The notes beneath the pieces are model-generated. The model was not told the DNA's origin. It was given only the letters and a program-made list of their open reading frames with translations, and did no database searches. Below, piece after piece: positions 38,901-54,500 of a DNA stretch of 64,000 nt; positions within the stretch are counted from its first letter, which is position 1; each line of letters starts with the position of its first letter. Position numbers and translations under genes: made by a program. Origin of the DNA: Promerops cafer (Eukaryota > Chordata > Aves > Passeriformes > Nectariniidae); the NCBI GenBank assembly GCA_013398275.1, contig VZSE01014389.1, forward strand, positions 1,043,196-1,107,195. The letters are read 5' to 3'.

Positions 38901-41900
38901 GGTCACCTCAAAGTTTTTAATACATTCTCTTACCCAGGGTGTAAGCTGGCCCAACAGCCTAAAGCTTGTTTGCACTGTGTCTATGGAAGCCAAGCAGGAA
39001 CAAGCCACTGCTGCACACCACGCATACTATTATCCTTGTGTTGATCCTGTAGTATTTTGTAACCTCTTTTGTTCACAAACTTACTTGAAGAATTACCACA
39101 TGTTTTCTTCTTTCCCTAACAGCACCAGCCTTCTGCTTGACTTACTTTTGTAGTTACATTTTGTGGGCTAACCAATGGCCCATCACAATCCCTGTTTAAT
39201 TAGTTTTGTTTCAAACGTTTTAACTCAGCTTATAGGCTTTGCTCTGAAAGGAATCCTGTTCACTGAGAGTCTCTACAAGAAAAACTTGATGTATGCAACT
39301 AAAATATAATTTATACCTGTGAAGGGCTGAAAAATGCAGCAACCACATGCTCTGACGGGTTTTTTTCCTGTGTTTGTGCAAGCCTAAAAACAAACGTGAC
39401 ATTTGGAGTTCAAAACCTTTAGAGTTACATGTCTTCTTGGCTACCCTAGTCCATGCACCAGTTGATGCCTTGATGCAAGTTCTTCAGGTTGTAAATATTT
39501 TGACCCTTGTTTTTAAGTTGCTTTCTAATATATAAAAAAGAATTTTTACTTTACTACATGTCTATTGATATTTCCAAACTGACAGTAACCTTTTTGACTG
39601 TCATAGCTGTCAAATGGACCAAAATAAATCATAGCGGCTCAACAGCTGTCGAAAAAAATCTTTTGACATGCTATGAAGGCAGGAATACAAATAAAATTTT
39701 GATTATATATGCACTATCAACATGAAATGCTAAATACCTATACACTACAAAATAACTTTCCAGAAATATTAGAAAACATATAGCACACAGAATGAATGGG
39801 CAAACTGCCATTTATGCACTGTTATTGGCAGTATGTGTCACAACTAAAAGTAAATAGAAGACCAATTTTCAGTTAAATGCTGCTGGATGATTTGTAAGAA
39901 ATTTAACATCCAAATACTGGAAATTTACTCCATCCCTCCCACTTCACACTGCTGGCAACACGTGGCTATCCCACATCTATGTTCTTGTGGCTTTGATTCA
40001 TGCTCAGATCAGTGATTCTCCCTCTGTCATTACACACAGAATGTAAATATTTGCTCTGTCTGTATTCTGGTTTACAGACCTGACCCACTACTGAATATGA
40101 AGGCTGTAATTCAATCACAAAAGGATCTGTTGCCATGTGTACACTGGGATTTTATGTTTTATGACTTAGGCTTTGCAGAGCAGCCGTCTTCCTACTCACC
40201 TCCCCCTCTCCTTGCCCATGACTGAATTATAGTTCTGTCTCTAATTGAAGCCTAGTATTATTCTATTTCTCTTCTGTGGAGAGAAAGACCAGAGCTATCA
40301 TTCTGAATACACAGCAAGCCACAGGAGCCTGAATGAGGTACGCTAATGACAGGTCCTCCTCCACAGCACATTTGCAGTCTTTCTGCTAATTAATTTGATT
40401 TCCTTTGTCTAGACTAACATAATACAGCAAGTTATGCTCATTTAAAGGGAGATCGTTAGCCTTTCAGTTCACTCCAAATGAGGAAGAAAGAAGAGCCAAT
40501 AGACTGGAATCTGGGGGAGACTGACTGACTTTGTCCTTGACTACACCATTGCTTATGTTTTCACTTGACCAAGACTTTGTCTCCAGGAGAACCCGAGACA
40601 GCACTATCATCAGAGGAGAGACTATAATCAAAATCAGATATCGTCGGTATGTGCATGGCAAGGCAGTGGCAGCTACACAGAAGGGTTCTGTCTATGATGG
40701 ACTGCAGTCAGCAGCTTTCTTCCTGGCAATCACTTGGCATTTGCTGTTCACAGCTCCTGACATCCTCGGAAGGCTGAACAAACATGTAATTAAAAACACA
40801 CACAAGCTGGTTTCTTCAGACTCCCTTCACAGAACAAAAGGAGATTCAGTAGTGTGCCACTGGACTAGTAAACCAGAGGCAAAGCTAGTAAAGAATTTAA
40901 AGAAGTAACTTCCTCACTATTTGGAAGGCAAGACCTACATTTGCCAGTTTTGACAATGATTGAAATTTAGGAGATGGACAAAGCCTAAGAACTGAGATGT
41001 CAGTCAAATACAGAACTTGGGAAATGGAGTGATACATGATAAACAGATGATCAGACCTGGATTTGAAAGTTCAGCCTTCTGAGTCATCTGGGTAGATCCT
41101 GTTTTAAACCCGGCAAAGAAAGTGACAAGAAATCAGACATCATATAGGAGCCCTGTGGTGTGAAATGAGTTCAAACACTTTTTAATAACAGCAGGGAAGA
41201 TCTTCCCCTATGACAAAAGAAGAAGGAAGAAAGCCAACAGGGGCAATCACCAACCCCTTCTGCTCACACATCCATAGAAAGTGCCAGAGCTCCCCTTCTA
41301 TAGACAGTTTCAGGACCACTTCTATCCCTGTAACCTCAGTTATAGTGATAATTTTGCACTATCAGAGAGAAGGATTCCAACTTCATGACTTACTGGCTAA
41401 GGGGTTGTTTTTTTGGCTCATAGTAACTGGACACCTTCTTTACTCAAACACAAGCAGAAGATAAAGTGCACCTGGAGGCTCTTTATTAACTTATTCTGAC
41501 CTTGGTTTTTTTACAGTGTTTGGCCACAAGCCATTCAAACTGTGTCACCACAGTTAAGGTTTGAGTATTTTTCCATTATTGACACTTTCAAGCTCAGCAG
41601 AAATAGACAGTAAGTAAAAGGAAATCTAAAGATTCTTCTCTTTGGCTCTTTCAGAAAGTTGATCTCAGAAAGGTCAGGAAAGTATCTTGGAAAGTGTTAG
41701 CCAACATCTAGCTATAAATTTCAGTGTGAGATCGCAAGCTCCATTTTTCTTCCAGGTCTATTCAAGGACTCTTCCCCAGATCTACCTTCGGCAGCTCTTC
41801 CTTGAATCTAGAGAAGAGAGAGACAACACTTCTGGTAATCTTGGATGACCTCATGTTACTACACAGAAGGAAAAAGATACCAAGACTCCCTTGCATATCA

Positions 41901-44900
41901 GTGCTTAAATGGATTGAGAGTAGTGAATGGTCCAAGCGAAGTGGCAAAGAGCTTCCCTTGTGACACAACTACAATGTGAGATCCTAGCTAACAGGCCCAC
42001 ATGTGACCAGTAAATGCAAAACAGTGGGAAGAGAGGGAACGAGTGATCAGGAAGGTTGCCCATTCAGGGTTTGCTTTGGTTTCTTTTCTCTTATTACAAA
42101 GTAGTCAGAGAACACAGGCATTACAGTTTACACCATTCTACTAATCCTAGCCACTTAGTGCTGGTTCAAGCAATCATGCATTTCATACTGAAGCAGCAAG
42201 GGAGTTTGATCAGAGGAAGGTTTTGTTTGATCAGATGAAAGTGCTTGTAATGGCTCAGCAACCGGATGCCATCTGTGCCACTAGCTAAGTCTCACTGTAG
42301 CTGATTACAGCCAAATAAGATCGTCCCAAAGAAAATGCTCTGATCCATAAATTTACTCTGGTTCCTGAAGAGTGATCACACTCAGCTCACATATTCATTT
42401 CTGAGTGAAAATCATGATGTATCCATGATTGGTACAAAAATCATTATGTACCCATGAACTAGACTTTTCTATTTTTTTTTCTATGTCTTGGCTAAACAGT
42501 AGACTTTTTAAAGAAGTTATGTGTAGCATGGGATTAAGAGGACAGGAATCTAAAATAAAGAATGAAGGAAAATATTTTCTGACAGTATGAGAACTAGACA
42601 TATTGCCTCATCTTGATATTGGAGCAAATATTAACATTGGCCTATGTCTCCACTTAAGATCAGCTAAATAATTAGATTCTGAATTTTCCCTTATTTTTCT
42701 TTTCAAGAAGGAGGTGAAGTGAGCAAAAATTGGTTTTAAGATACTTTCAATGTAAAATTACTAAATCCTCAAAAGTTAAAAAGACATTTCACAGACTAAA
42801 CACAAAACACATTTTTGTCTCAATAATGGGAAAGCCCTAAAAATGCATGTCAGTTCAAACTAGGGCCTTCAGGTGCTTTCAGTCTAAAAATGTCTATATC
42901 TCTTCCTTTGAAAATGTATCTTTGAAAAAAGTTTTGATCAACACTTCTGAAAACTTTCATTCCCACTGTGTGAAGAGAAAAAAAAAGTTCCAACTGAACT
43001 TACCACAATTCCTGCAGTATGATGGACCTCAATGGGTCAGTGATAACCACAGCCCCATGGGACTTTCTACGCTTGTATTTTGAAAGGAGGCTCAGTAAAG
43101 AATTTGGCTTATGAAAACAAGACTATGCTTCCTCTCTTCCCTTACTTAGTTTCAGAACAACAGCTTTTGCTTTGAGTGATTATTTCAGCTACTGTAATTT
43201 TTTCTCCAGCATAAAATTATAGAGAAGCTTCATACAAATCACATCAGTGATTTGGGCAACATGAGAACATGGTGAATGTCAGAGCAACAGAATAGTAATT
43301 AGGAAAAACATAAGAACTGCACCTAGCAAAGGTAAAGCTAAAAGCAACTCACCTGTCTGAAAATCTGCTAAGCTGGCAGAACCCCTTCTTCTTAGAGGAT
43401 CCTAAGAAGCTCTTAATTAGCACAAAAACTGAAGAGTACTAATTGCTACTTGGCAAAACTCTGCTTATTAAAAACACAGGGGCATTTGTGGGGGTTTTTT
43501 TCTTGTTTCCCACCCTCAAAATCAAACACTTTGTTTTACAACATGAATGACACAAAAAGCTACATCAAAGCAAGTGCACACTTCACTATCTACATCTTTG
43601 TTATAAACTTGGAGGGGAGGACTCTTAAGCCTACCCAAGAAAATTTAAAAAAAAAAGAAAATAGGAGTGAGAATTGAATCATTAAACTGTATGGTTTACG
43701 CAGAATGTGCAATGTCAGACTTAAAACAGAAAAGAAAGCAAGACAGGTGATTTTGAAATAACAGAAACAGACTTTAGAATGCAAGCTACTAGTGGATTTA
43801 CAGCATAACTGTACCAAAGACATGAAGAGCTCCTCTCGATACTATAGTTTTAACAAGGTCTTCTCTATCTCTATTCTCCACCCCCCCATAAAAACCAAAA
43901 CATTATGTGTTTAAAGCTGCTTGCCAAATCCATGGCAAAGCATCTAAGAGAAACAAGAGATCTAGAGACACATTAGAAATAGGTGACAGGGACGTACATA
44001 TCACTTGAATCAATGTGAGCAATCCAGAAAACATCTGTTCCCACACCTACAAGGCCTCCAGTTTCATTCTGGACTGTGACATTGCTGATGTGTCCACATG
44101 CTAGTGTTTCCATAGGATGTCCAGACATACAGCTGGGTAGGTGGTGGTGCTGTCTTCTGCCATTCACACAGAAGATGGATGAAGTTTGGGAGCCTGTCAG
44201 CAGCTCCCCAACAGCCCTGCTTTGTCATGCGTTTCTCACATACAGCCACCACTGCGTGGAAGATGAACAGCAGGAACTGCTTGCTACCAGTCATCCAGCA
44301 ATGCAGCCAGTGGGGGACACTACCTATCTTTCTCGTAACAAGCCTTTCAACAACATCTTCCCTGTTTGTGAATGTAAACTCATGGTTTCAGTACACACGT
44401 GAACCAGAGATAATCTGACCAGCATTCCCCTCCCACTGTAAAAACAAACAAACAAAAAAAACCAAACCAAAAAACAACTCTAAAAATTGTAGAAAAAGTT
44501 AGTGAGAAAATGGAAAGCACAAATAGGCATTTGCCATATTTTACAGTTAAAGCTGGATTATGAGGTAGGCAATAATCTCAAAATTCCTGGACTGAAGGAA
44601 ATTACAGTACCATATTCAACATTGTTTTGATGTCATTAGGCTTTGAGGTATGGAGGGTGAGGTCTTGATTTAAGTTCCCTGTATTATATCATCCTTCCTG
44701 ACAGATTAAGAAGGTCAATTGTTCTAGATTTTTGAGTCCAAATGAAAGTAATCACAGACCAAAACAATTAAAACCTACGCCTTTTTCCCTCAATTTCACA
44801 TTCTGATTAGAATACTGCAGTATTCTAAATATTCAAATATTCCCACTATATATAGTCATTTTAGGATAACACAACTCCACTTTCAGGAATAATGGCATAT

Positions 44901-45514
44901 AGAAAACCCTGTATCTGACCTTGGGGAATAACCAAAACAGCAATTAATGTCAGCTGGATATGCTTCTGATTGCAAATCATGCCCCTCTGAGATAAAGTTT
45001 AAATCATCTTAAGCTGTCACCCAGTCCAGGATGCAGTTAAGGTCCTCTGGACTGTAAGCCACTGTCACTCTGCTCCTGATCTCATGTTCTCCCCCACCCA
45101 GGACACAGGCATGTGTGCAGCCACACAGTCAGCAAGGCAAGTTTGCTGATCCAGTCAAAAAGGTTTGGCTTTTTCTGTTTTGCCTGCAGGATCAGTGGTG
45201 CTGCTGGGCTCCCGTGCCAGTGCTGGGCTGCTCTGCCTTCCCAGTTCCAGCCTACAAGAACACTGCCTTCAACCAGTGGCCACACCACACCCTGATACTC
45301 CTTCCAGACTGGGGCCTGGGAACGCTGGCACCCAACTTACCTGTTTCAGGGTGGAGGAGGCTAATGTAACTGGGAGGGTGTGGCTGATAAAGGCAGTGAT
45401 GACAGATGAAACTGCATGCTTTGGCTTCTTATAAGGGATGCATGGTCCTTATATCTAAATGGCTTGATGTTAGTAATACAGTCCGTACCACTGCAGTGAG
45501 AATTATTGATAATA
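35956..45514 (-). other. GREM2: GREM2 intron 1, central-left segment
   Basis: Unique AT-rich sequence without recognisable exons, RNA genes or long repeats. A short CA run followed by TATA lies at about 35,993-36,009, and an A-rich patch at about 44,440-44,475. The longest open frame in the interval is 161 codons on the plus strand (38083-38568). It starts with ATG but has no recognisable domain and is probably chance. Confidence 0.65.
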
Positions 45515-45588
45515 AATAGAATAGAATAGAATAGAATAGAATAGAATAGAATAGAATAGAATAGAATAGAATAGAATAGAATAGAATG
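45515..45588. repeat. Perfect AATAG pentanucleotide microsatellite
   Basis: About 14-15 uninterrupted copies of a 5-bp unit (AATAG, equivalently AGAAT) fill about 74 bp, with degenerate edges (ATAATAA on the left, GAATGAGTAG on the right). Perfect pentamer arrays of this size are usually length-polymorphic. Confidence 0.97.
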
Positions 45589-48500
45589 AGTAGTACCATT
45601 TCAGATGCCCGAGAGCATCACAAAGATGTTTGTTTAGGCTGACACATCAGAGACAGACCCTGTGAGAGATGCACACTCCTCCACAGTCACCACTGGAAGC
45701 CAGGTGAGAGATGTGGCAAATTTGAACAGGCACATGTGCTAGGGCAGCCAGATCTCCATCAAAACCTCATTCTGCTATAAAGACACAAGAACTTGATTAT
45801 GCCAAGTGTCTTAAATACTACAGCTCTGACTTATGACTAGATTTCCAAAACTGGTATGCACAGTTTATCTCAAGTCCTCAATGGATATGGGGTACTTTAA
45901 AAGAGGATCTTTTATCTTATCTTGAAAATGTGCTCTGCAACTGTAGTGCAAAACTAAATATTAAACATGGAAAAAGAAGAAAGAAAATGTACTCTAACTT
46001 CTCCATCCTACTGTCTGACTTTGGAGTGTCTTGCCTTTTAAGTGCAAAGGTTTCGACTGCCAAAATATCAGGGTTTTAAGTGATTAAATATAACCACTAG
46101 TTACACTGCAAAAAAAATTATCTATATGATATATGAAACACTGATGCCTTCTGCTTCACTCTTTCTCCATTATCATTATCATCCTATGTGTCCTAACATT
46201 TACCCTTTCTGGATTCTCCATGCCTGATCCAGAATCTAACCTCGAAGATGCTGGCAATATGGCTCTTTCTTTGTGTGAAGATGCTACGTGCCCATGCAAT
46301 TAGTGCAATGCAAAATTAAACAAACCTGAATTAAGGACAAACAAACAAGTAGTGCGGTTTGGCAAAAAAAAGTTGGAGGAAACACTTCTCCATTCTCTTT
46401 CCAGGTAACAGATTTGCCAGAATACTCATGAGACAGAACCAGTCTGCTGGCTTATAGCTTGGAAAAAAAAAAATCTGTCAGAAGTTATACATTTTGAATG
46501 CAAATATTTGTCCAACCTCCCTTTCAGAACAGAGCACTAGAGTTGTAAAAAGAGGTGGTCACCTGTTCTGCTATTGAGTTCGTATGGATTTTTGCCCTCC
46601 TAGGAAATAAGAATAAGTTGTGCATTCACATGACACAGTAAGAAATGGAGTGATGCACCTGAGTAAGAAAAACACAAGGCAGACATTCAGGAGCATTCAT
46701 TCAGCAGAAGGCTGAAGCAGTCTGTTCATTTGGCCCCATACTGTTTCTCAGGTGACGGCTTCAATGCCAAAGAGCACCAGCTTGTACATCTGCCACTGTA
46801 CAGACACCACAATGACCAGCCAGTCAAAGGGAACATGCCTTATGCACAGAACCTGTTCATTAAGCTTCTCCCTTGTTACCGTACAAAGGCACCTCCATTC
46901 TCCAAAAGTCTGGGTGATTCTGAGAATCATGTGGGCTAAGGCTTTCCATTTAACTACAGCTGCTTTTATGCAAGAATAAATGTAATATAATTAATAGTCA
47001 ACAGATAGGACTAAACTCTCATGCAGGTATGGGAGCATTTTAGTAATTAGGACTCTGATTAAGACAGGGCAGCTTTAAACTAACACTGTAGAAGTTAAGC
47101 AAACACTTAATTGGCTTCCTTCATTCAGGCCTAAAAGCGTGTTAAAGTTACCAGACCTTAGAAGAAAAGTGTGGTAACGTACCCTGCACACCAGCAAGTT
47201 ATAAGCACCAGGGAACACACCCTCTACCCACTTGTAATTAGAACTAAGAGATGGAAATTGTATGGCAGTTGAATAAGTTTGAAGTTTGCATCAGCTGGCA
47301 TTTACACAGGGAAAGGTGCCTGCCATCTTAAATGTATAGCTCTTATTTTTAATCAATCGTGAAGTAGTATTTATTCTTCTTAAAGGCTCTGTACTTCACT
47401 GGCAGCTTTTTGTTGAATCAGCTTTCATACACTCCCCCAATTTTCTATTGTTTCAATGTGAATTGATGTCTCTCACAATGGTCATCACGATAATACATCG
47501 ATCCCAACACATTCCACAGTAGACAAGAAACTCCTCTGCACCTGGAAATTAAAACAAAAATCCAAAAGCAGAAGCTAATCCAATTTATATGCTAGACTCA
47601 GATCTATGACCACCACCCTTCACTGATGGTACACTGAGGATGTTAAGGACAAATCAAGAGTCTGTTTTTGGCCCTGAAAACATGGGTGCACAAATACAGA
47701 ATGGAAAGTAGTAGATTATGAACTAGTTCTGGGCACCATGCTTCAGGAAAGCCATGCAGTCTTCCCAAGGGGAGGCACGGAAGAAAGACAAGAGCATTTT
47801 CACGCACAGAAATGTTCTTAGTCTACATAGATTCAAATGTAGTAACATTAGAAAATAAGATTTCAGGCAATATTCCTGTTAGCACCATGATACAGATAGT
47901 GAGGCATTGGAATTGACTTGCCTAAGTTTGCAGACTTGTCACCAGAATTATTATGGAAAACGTGATGTAAAAGGAAAAAAACAAAATCATATTTGCCATG
48001 GATTATGTTAGATGAAATGGTTCCTAACAAGCAGGAGAAGAGCCAGATGACTTCACAAAGTTCCTTTAATTCCCTTTTAAGTAAATAGACATATATATAT
48101 ATAACAGAGAACAATTATTATCCACCAAAGAACCATCTTTTTAAGAGGTTGTGGAGTTTTTTTGCCTAGTTTTGTCATCTCTCTTCTCATCTTCCTAGGC
48201 TTTTAGATTTTGTGAAAGCTATCACAGAAATAAATCATCATTCTTTTTGCTACGGGGTCACCAAACCACTACTCAAAGCCAGCTTGATGTTTAACACAAT
48301 CTGCAATCTGCTAAATGGGAACATACCAGGTTTATAATGCAGATACTATCGGATGGTTTCAGAATTAAAAACTCAGTTTGACTTCTTTTGCTGCAGGCAG
48401 GATATATAACTTTTTTGCAATGCTCCTCTGTTGGCAAAGGAGGTCAAGATTCAAGATTTTGAAGAATGTCTTGGCTTTTCCAAAATTTCAGTTGTTTGGA

Positions 48501-51500
48501 GGAAACATTGCCTTGTTTTTTTTTGAAGAAGAAGATGAATGTAAGTTATAAATCATTAGAAAATAAGTCAGGTTTCCTAAAATACATTTAAATATGAATA
48601 AAACACACAGACACCATTTTCCACATAAGGATAATTTGGGCACAGTTTTAAAACACTTTTGAAGACCAATTTCAAGATAGAGGAGTCAAAACTGCCTTAT
48701 TAGCTAGGATGGCTAGATAAGAAGATGGAAATATGGTGCCATGCACACTTTTTCCCCATGGTCTCTTCAGAGTCAGTGACAGATGCACTGAACTAGAAGG
48801 CTGGCCATGGCACTGCTGCTGCGACACCAGCTGATGGAGCTGCCAAATTCCACAACCAGAAACTGAATGGGACAGCTGAGTGGCTTCTTACCCAGAGGTC
48901 TCAGGATGACAGAACAGGCTGACAAACAACCACGTCCTCAAAGATCTGAGGCCAACTGCAGAGGTTTGCACAGAAGAAAACATCTGTAATGTCCTCATGA
49001 CAGCAAACACCCAAATTCCTCTCTATTTGTAATACCTGTAATTAACAGGTGTGGAATAGTTTGTCAACAGCTGTTATCATAAAGCTATGGTATTTGTCCT
49101 ACACGCACAGCAGTGCTCTGTGAAGCTGTACCCACTGCCCAACACTCCCTTTCCCACAGAGCACGACAAATAAGATAACGAAATTGCCCTCAAACAGAAA
49201 CTGAACACACACTGGAACAGAATTCAAGTTTCCCATCTGCCTTCTTTATCCTTCCAAAATGGATATGTCTTGAAATTTGATTTACTTACTGTTGCTAGTT
49301 CCCTAAAATTAATATAGAGAGTAAAGGCATCTCCTTGACATTTTCCCTATGAGGAACTGCTTCCTTACCTAGATATAGTCTAATATTTCTGATTACTATA
49401 AACAGGTGAGGTGACATTGCAGTGTGTGGTTTCCTAAAAGCCAGGAAAGAGTAATTCACCTAAGAGCAACCTACAACCCATATTAGTTATTTCTTTACTA
49501 TTACATTTTTATTCTGTACTGTTATTTAGTAACCAACACTGCGATTTCTTAGAGAAGCCAGTTGTTGAGATACGTTTTTTAAACTAATGCTACATTTATA
49601 CCGTCTTGTAACCCAATGCAAAGCTGCGATCAAGTGGATATACATATGTTCATAGTCTAATAAAAAGTAAATCCATCACTCTTTGCCAAGGAATTACTGC
49701 AGGATTGAAACAAAAGGGGAGTTTAATACAAGACAGAATTCTTAAACAGATCAGTGCAGCAGGGGATGAGAACATCCTGCAAGGCTTCATGCACTAGGCA
49801 ATACTGCAATGCTTTCTACCGACAAGAAGTTCCACACCTGCCCACTGTGTTCAGTAAGCTCAGGAAAAGAAAATATGGCAGATGGGTGGATTCTCTGCAA
49901 ATATATAATTAAAAATATTTCAGAGGCTGTATCTGACAAATACTGACTTCATTGAAATGAACAAAAAAAATTATTATAGTTCAATAGAGACAACAATTTT
50001 ACTCTGTGGAAAAACCAGTACAAAATCGTTGAGGTTTAAAATATATAGTCATTTAGATCAAGCAATGATCTGTCTTCAGGTAGACTTGCTGATATTTGAC
50101 ACATTTCAGGCAGCACAAAAATGTACTGCCATTAAAAATACTTCATCAGTTTGAAGTAGCCAGCAAATGCTTACAGATAAGTTATTTTGACAGCTGACGG
50201 ATAGAAAAAAAAAAAAAAATCACACAAAAAAAATGTTTACCAGAAGTAATTTAAAACAAAAGACTAACAACAATTATGTTCTTAGAATATCTTGCAATTC
50301 TAGTACAAATCATTTTTCATTTGAACTTAATACCATGCTGCTTTAGTTAATTTTTATATTTAAAATTGTATCATAATTTTAATTAATTATTTTTCATCTA
50401 GCTATAAAGAGGAAAAAAATGGACAAGGGAAGAGAAACTCCAAAGATTAATGTTTTCTGCCTAGTGTGAAACAGCAAATAAATCTAGCCTAGTAAACCCT
50501 AATCTAGGTTAGAGAAGCCCTTGGCTTTACAAGACCACCAGTATTTCAAGAGATTCCGTAAAACATGACTAAAAAGGTATCCCCCAGAAGTGCGTGGACA
50601 CATTCCCTCTTTTTAAGACATCCAGTCCAATGAAATCCTGCAAGCCAGAGGTAATCCAAACTTTCTGCTTTCTGATTTTTCTTGCTTATGCAAGTTAGTG
50701 AAGCCGCCTGGCAGGCTCATTTAGGACATCTGAGAATGGTTCAGTCTCCCACTAAATGCCTTTCTAAGAAGTTTGAGCCCACAATAATTTAGTATCAACA
50801 CACTAGAGATAATTATCTAAGATTCTCTCTTTGCATGACCTTAGATAAAGGGATCTAGTAAGAACTTAATGGAAGATCACTGTGGGTAAAACATTGAAGT
50901 GAAGAAGGAGAAAGAGCTGTAATACAAATTTTTCTGGGAGAAAATGTAAAGAAATGAGGAATACTTTGTGGCACAAGTGCAGTGCAATTTAAAGCAATAT
51001 ATAAATGTAATAGGAATCACCCCATACTCCATTGATTTACACTCCTGTTTTGAACCAAATTAAGACTTAGTTAAGGTTTACTTCAGAGATACCAGACCAG
51101 CTGAAGAAACCAGAGACATCAGATCATCTGAAGTCATGAGGTTCAGTTTCAGCAATGGTGACACATAACTGTTTTTCTGAAGCTAATGGTAATTTTCCCA
51201 CAATGTTTGCATTACTTGTTGGCTTCATAACACAAATGTCTTGTTTGGTAGTTTCCTGGCTGGAAGGACCTAGTTAGTGCCAGTTGGCGGTACCAGGCAA
51301 ATAATTTCAGCAAAGAAAGGCTGATCCTAATCTCTTCTCATGCAAGGCTAATACAGTATCAGTGAAGAATTCAGTATCTGTATTCCTTTGTGTGCACAGC
51401 TCCCAACTGAACTTTGGACTTGTAAAATTGGTTGTTATATAGGACTTCCTCATCTTGAAGTGAAGTCATGTTCAGCGATCCTTAAAAGCATCTGGGAAAT

Positions 51501-54500
51501 CCCACAGCCCCTGAAAGGCTCACCAGCTCTGAACTGTGACATTCTGGCTACTGGCACCAGGGGCCATTCCTTATGTGAGGGCTTGACAGTAGAGGGGAGG
51601 GGGTAAAATGTGTCTAGCTGTACTGTGGATCTAATTACATCTTCTTATAGCTCCAAGGATCTTATCACCTTTAGTTCCAGAGTGTAATTTAACCTATGCA
51701 TTCAACCCTCATAGTGATCCTCCCCAGTCTGCAGTTGCATCTTTTTCCATGCAGATTGAAAATCTCAGCAGATACATCCAAAAATGGGAGCATTAAGCAG
51801 CACCTTGCAGCATTTCTCAGTTATTCTTCCTCCTTTTCTTTCTGAACACTTCTGCAGAAGCCTCCACTTATGAGATGTAGGGCTCTGTAAACACTCATTT
51901 CTTCAGCATTATTTGAAGTCTAATAATTTCCCACTTCAGCACACTGACTTATGTACACTTTAAGGCTAATCCCCCAAACTCCCTAATGGCAGCACAAAGA
52001 GTGCAAGTGTCTGCCCCGCCTCTGGAATTCCTGATACCAGACATCTAATTTCTGTGTTGTTCTATAGTCCTTAGGAGTCCTGAGAGTGATGGCTCTACTG
52101 AATTATTTTGGTTGCTCAGTTTCACATTCAAAAACAGGTGCTTTGGAAAACCATGACTTGAACTTCCATAATACTGTGCAGTTCAGTCTACAGATCACTT
52201 CATTTTGTTTGGAAGCCACCTAGGCAGGTTACCACAAAGCAGTTTACTTTAGCTAATCGCCTGCTTCTCTGCAAGAGTTATTAAATACAGATTGTCAGGC
52301 TAATCTATCTTCACAGCTCCACATACTGAGCAAGTACCATGTAAAATTCTTAGCCTTTGTAATTTTAGGCAGAGAAAAACCCCAGCACCATTAAGAAAAA
52401 TGTTTAAGGCAAGTTACCCAACAAAAAGTTTGGGACTTCATGTTCACAAACTAGCACTCTAAGCATTGTTATTTGTAGAATTCCTTTGACCTTCTTAACA
52501 GGCCTGTCTTCTGCATAGTGAAAATAGGTGGGAGGAAAGAAGTCAAAGGCTACTTTTACCCACCACATAACTAAGCAGTGCCACAGGGGTCAGATACATT
52601 TAGATTCTTCCTAAGTTCTTCTTAAGTTACTCAGAGATTGTGCTGAAATTTCCAGAATAAAAGCAAAAAGCTCCTTTCATTAACTTATGCATGAATCAAG
52701 GTTTTATTGCAAGTCATACACATATGCAAGGTTGGGCCAGGTGTATTTCAAGTAAAGTGTAAGCTGATATGAGAAGGTGACCAAGACAGAGGAGCAATGT
52801 CACAGCAATTCTGGATTCTTGTTTTTAGTGTAGCAAAATAATGCAATCCTATGAGCAGAAAGAGAGATAGAAAAAATGGCTCAATACTTAGCTTTCATCT
52901 CTCCACTCCCCTACTACGCCCTGCAGAGCTGCCCTGTGAACAGATGCAAGCAAGATCCAAAAACGTGAAACCCTTCTTCTTGCAGGCACCAGTGATTGCT
53001 GTCCTCAGCACAGATTCAGCCAGCATTTGTCTTTCTCCTTTTTCTGCTGCAGACCTCTAACAACTCTGCATCAGGGCAATAGCTGCATGCCACAAGATGA
53101 TCTGGAGAGAGAATGCTGTCTCAACATAGCATGGAGATGACTCAATAGTGACAAAGTAAATCATCCTTCAAAGATAAGTCAATAGTGAATAAGTAATTTT
53201 ATCTGTCAAGAGTTAACATGCAATGAATACTTGTAAAGGTTACTCAACATAAAATCTACTTGTGGTTAGACATGAGTTCCCTCACATATGCTAACCAGGG
53301 AAGGCTAAAAAGGAATAAATCCCGCTTGACTTCCTATGAAAAGACTTAAAAACAGCAAGCTGTATGTATACACTCCTAGAAAAAAAATATACCCTAGGAG
53401 ATGGCTAGTTTACAGCCAGATACCTTACTTAAAGATGCATCTTGTAAGTATTTCTTAGGAACCATGTTAAATTGCCATGTAAAAGTATTTTAAAAACCAG
53501 TGAATGTGTGAGCAGAAAAGTTTGCAATGAATAAAAAAAATCCTAAAGCTGCTTTAAAAAGCCCAAAACACTTGTTGAACCCACACACACTGTGAAGCCA
53601 TAAACAGTCTGGAATTCAACTTCAGACCACTAAAAAGTTGAGCTCACTTTTCATTTCTGTCACTATTTGCATTTTTCTTTTCTTTTTCAGTTACATAAAA
53701 GCATTAATCTGTTTGGATTTTCTTCTTGAATGTACTTTTCAAGTTCTTATATAAATTTCTAGCATGGCATGATATCTTTTCTATAAATTCTGTGAAAACA
53801 TAGCTTATGATGTTTAAAACATTCTATTTAATTAAAAGAAATTAACAGTCCTCTTAAAATGTGCAAGCAGCAGTTGTATATTCTGAAATCCAGGCTGTAA
53901 GTATACATCCCTTAAATTTTCCTAACTTCTTGAATAAATAGATCCTTTGAGGTTTCCCAGATAAGATATATTTCAGATTACTTAGGCTACCCAAAGAATG
54001 CTTTTGCCACTCTGCGCAAGTAGAGCTGAAAGTGCATTTATCTGGCTATAAATAAGGTGACTCTTAAAGAATGAAGTTCAGAAGTGTTTATGTCAACCCT
54101 TTAGTGGACATATCTTTGATAGGTTAACTCCATGTCTCAAAGCACCTAAGCTAGCTTAACTCAAATTTGAAATCAGTTCTGGCCTTTACAATATATGCAA
54201 GTCAGGAAAAGCTGATTGAATAATTTCAGAATTAAATGATACAAGTTTTATCATAAAACCTAAGTGGGTACAAAGCTGTTTTGAAAGTTTCCATTTAAAT
54301 ATTATGTTGACTCAAAACTACCATGAAAATCCCACAGAGTAAAAGGTATAACTGAGATGTCCAAGAACAATCTATGTATGGAATAATTCAACTCATCAGA
54401 AGCAAATACTCTCTTCCCTACTTTACTTGGGTTTAGATATGCTGCTTCAAAAGAGAAAAGTGAGAGGGCAATTAGCAATTGTTGTCTCTTTTTTTTTACA

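Noticed and set aside
40531..40908. 125-codon plus-strand open frame
   Set aside because: It starts at TTG, has no family resemblance and lies in intron sequence.
45515..45588. CRISPR-like array
   Set aside because: It is an uninterrupted 5-bp microsatellite without spacers in a vertebrate genome.
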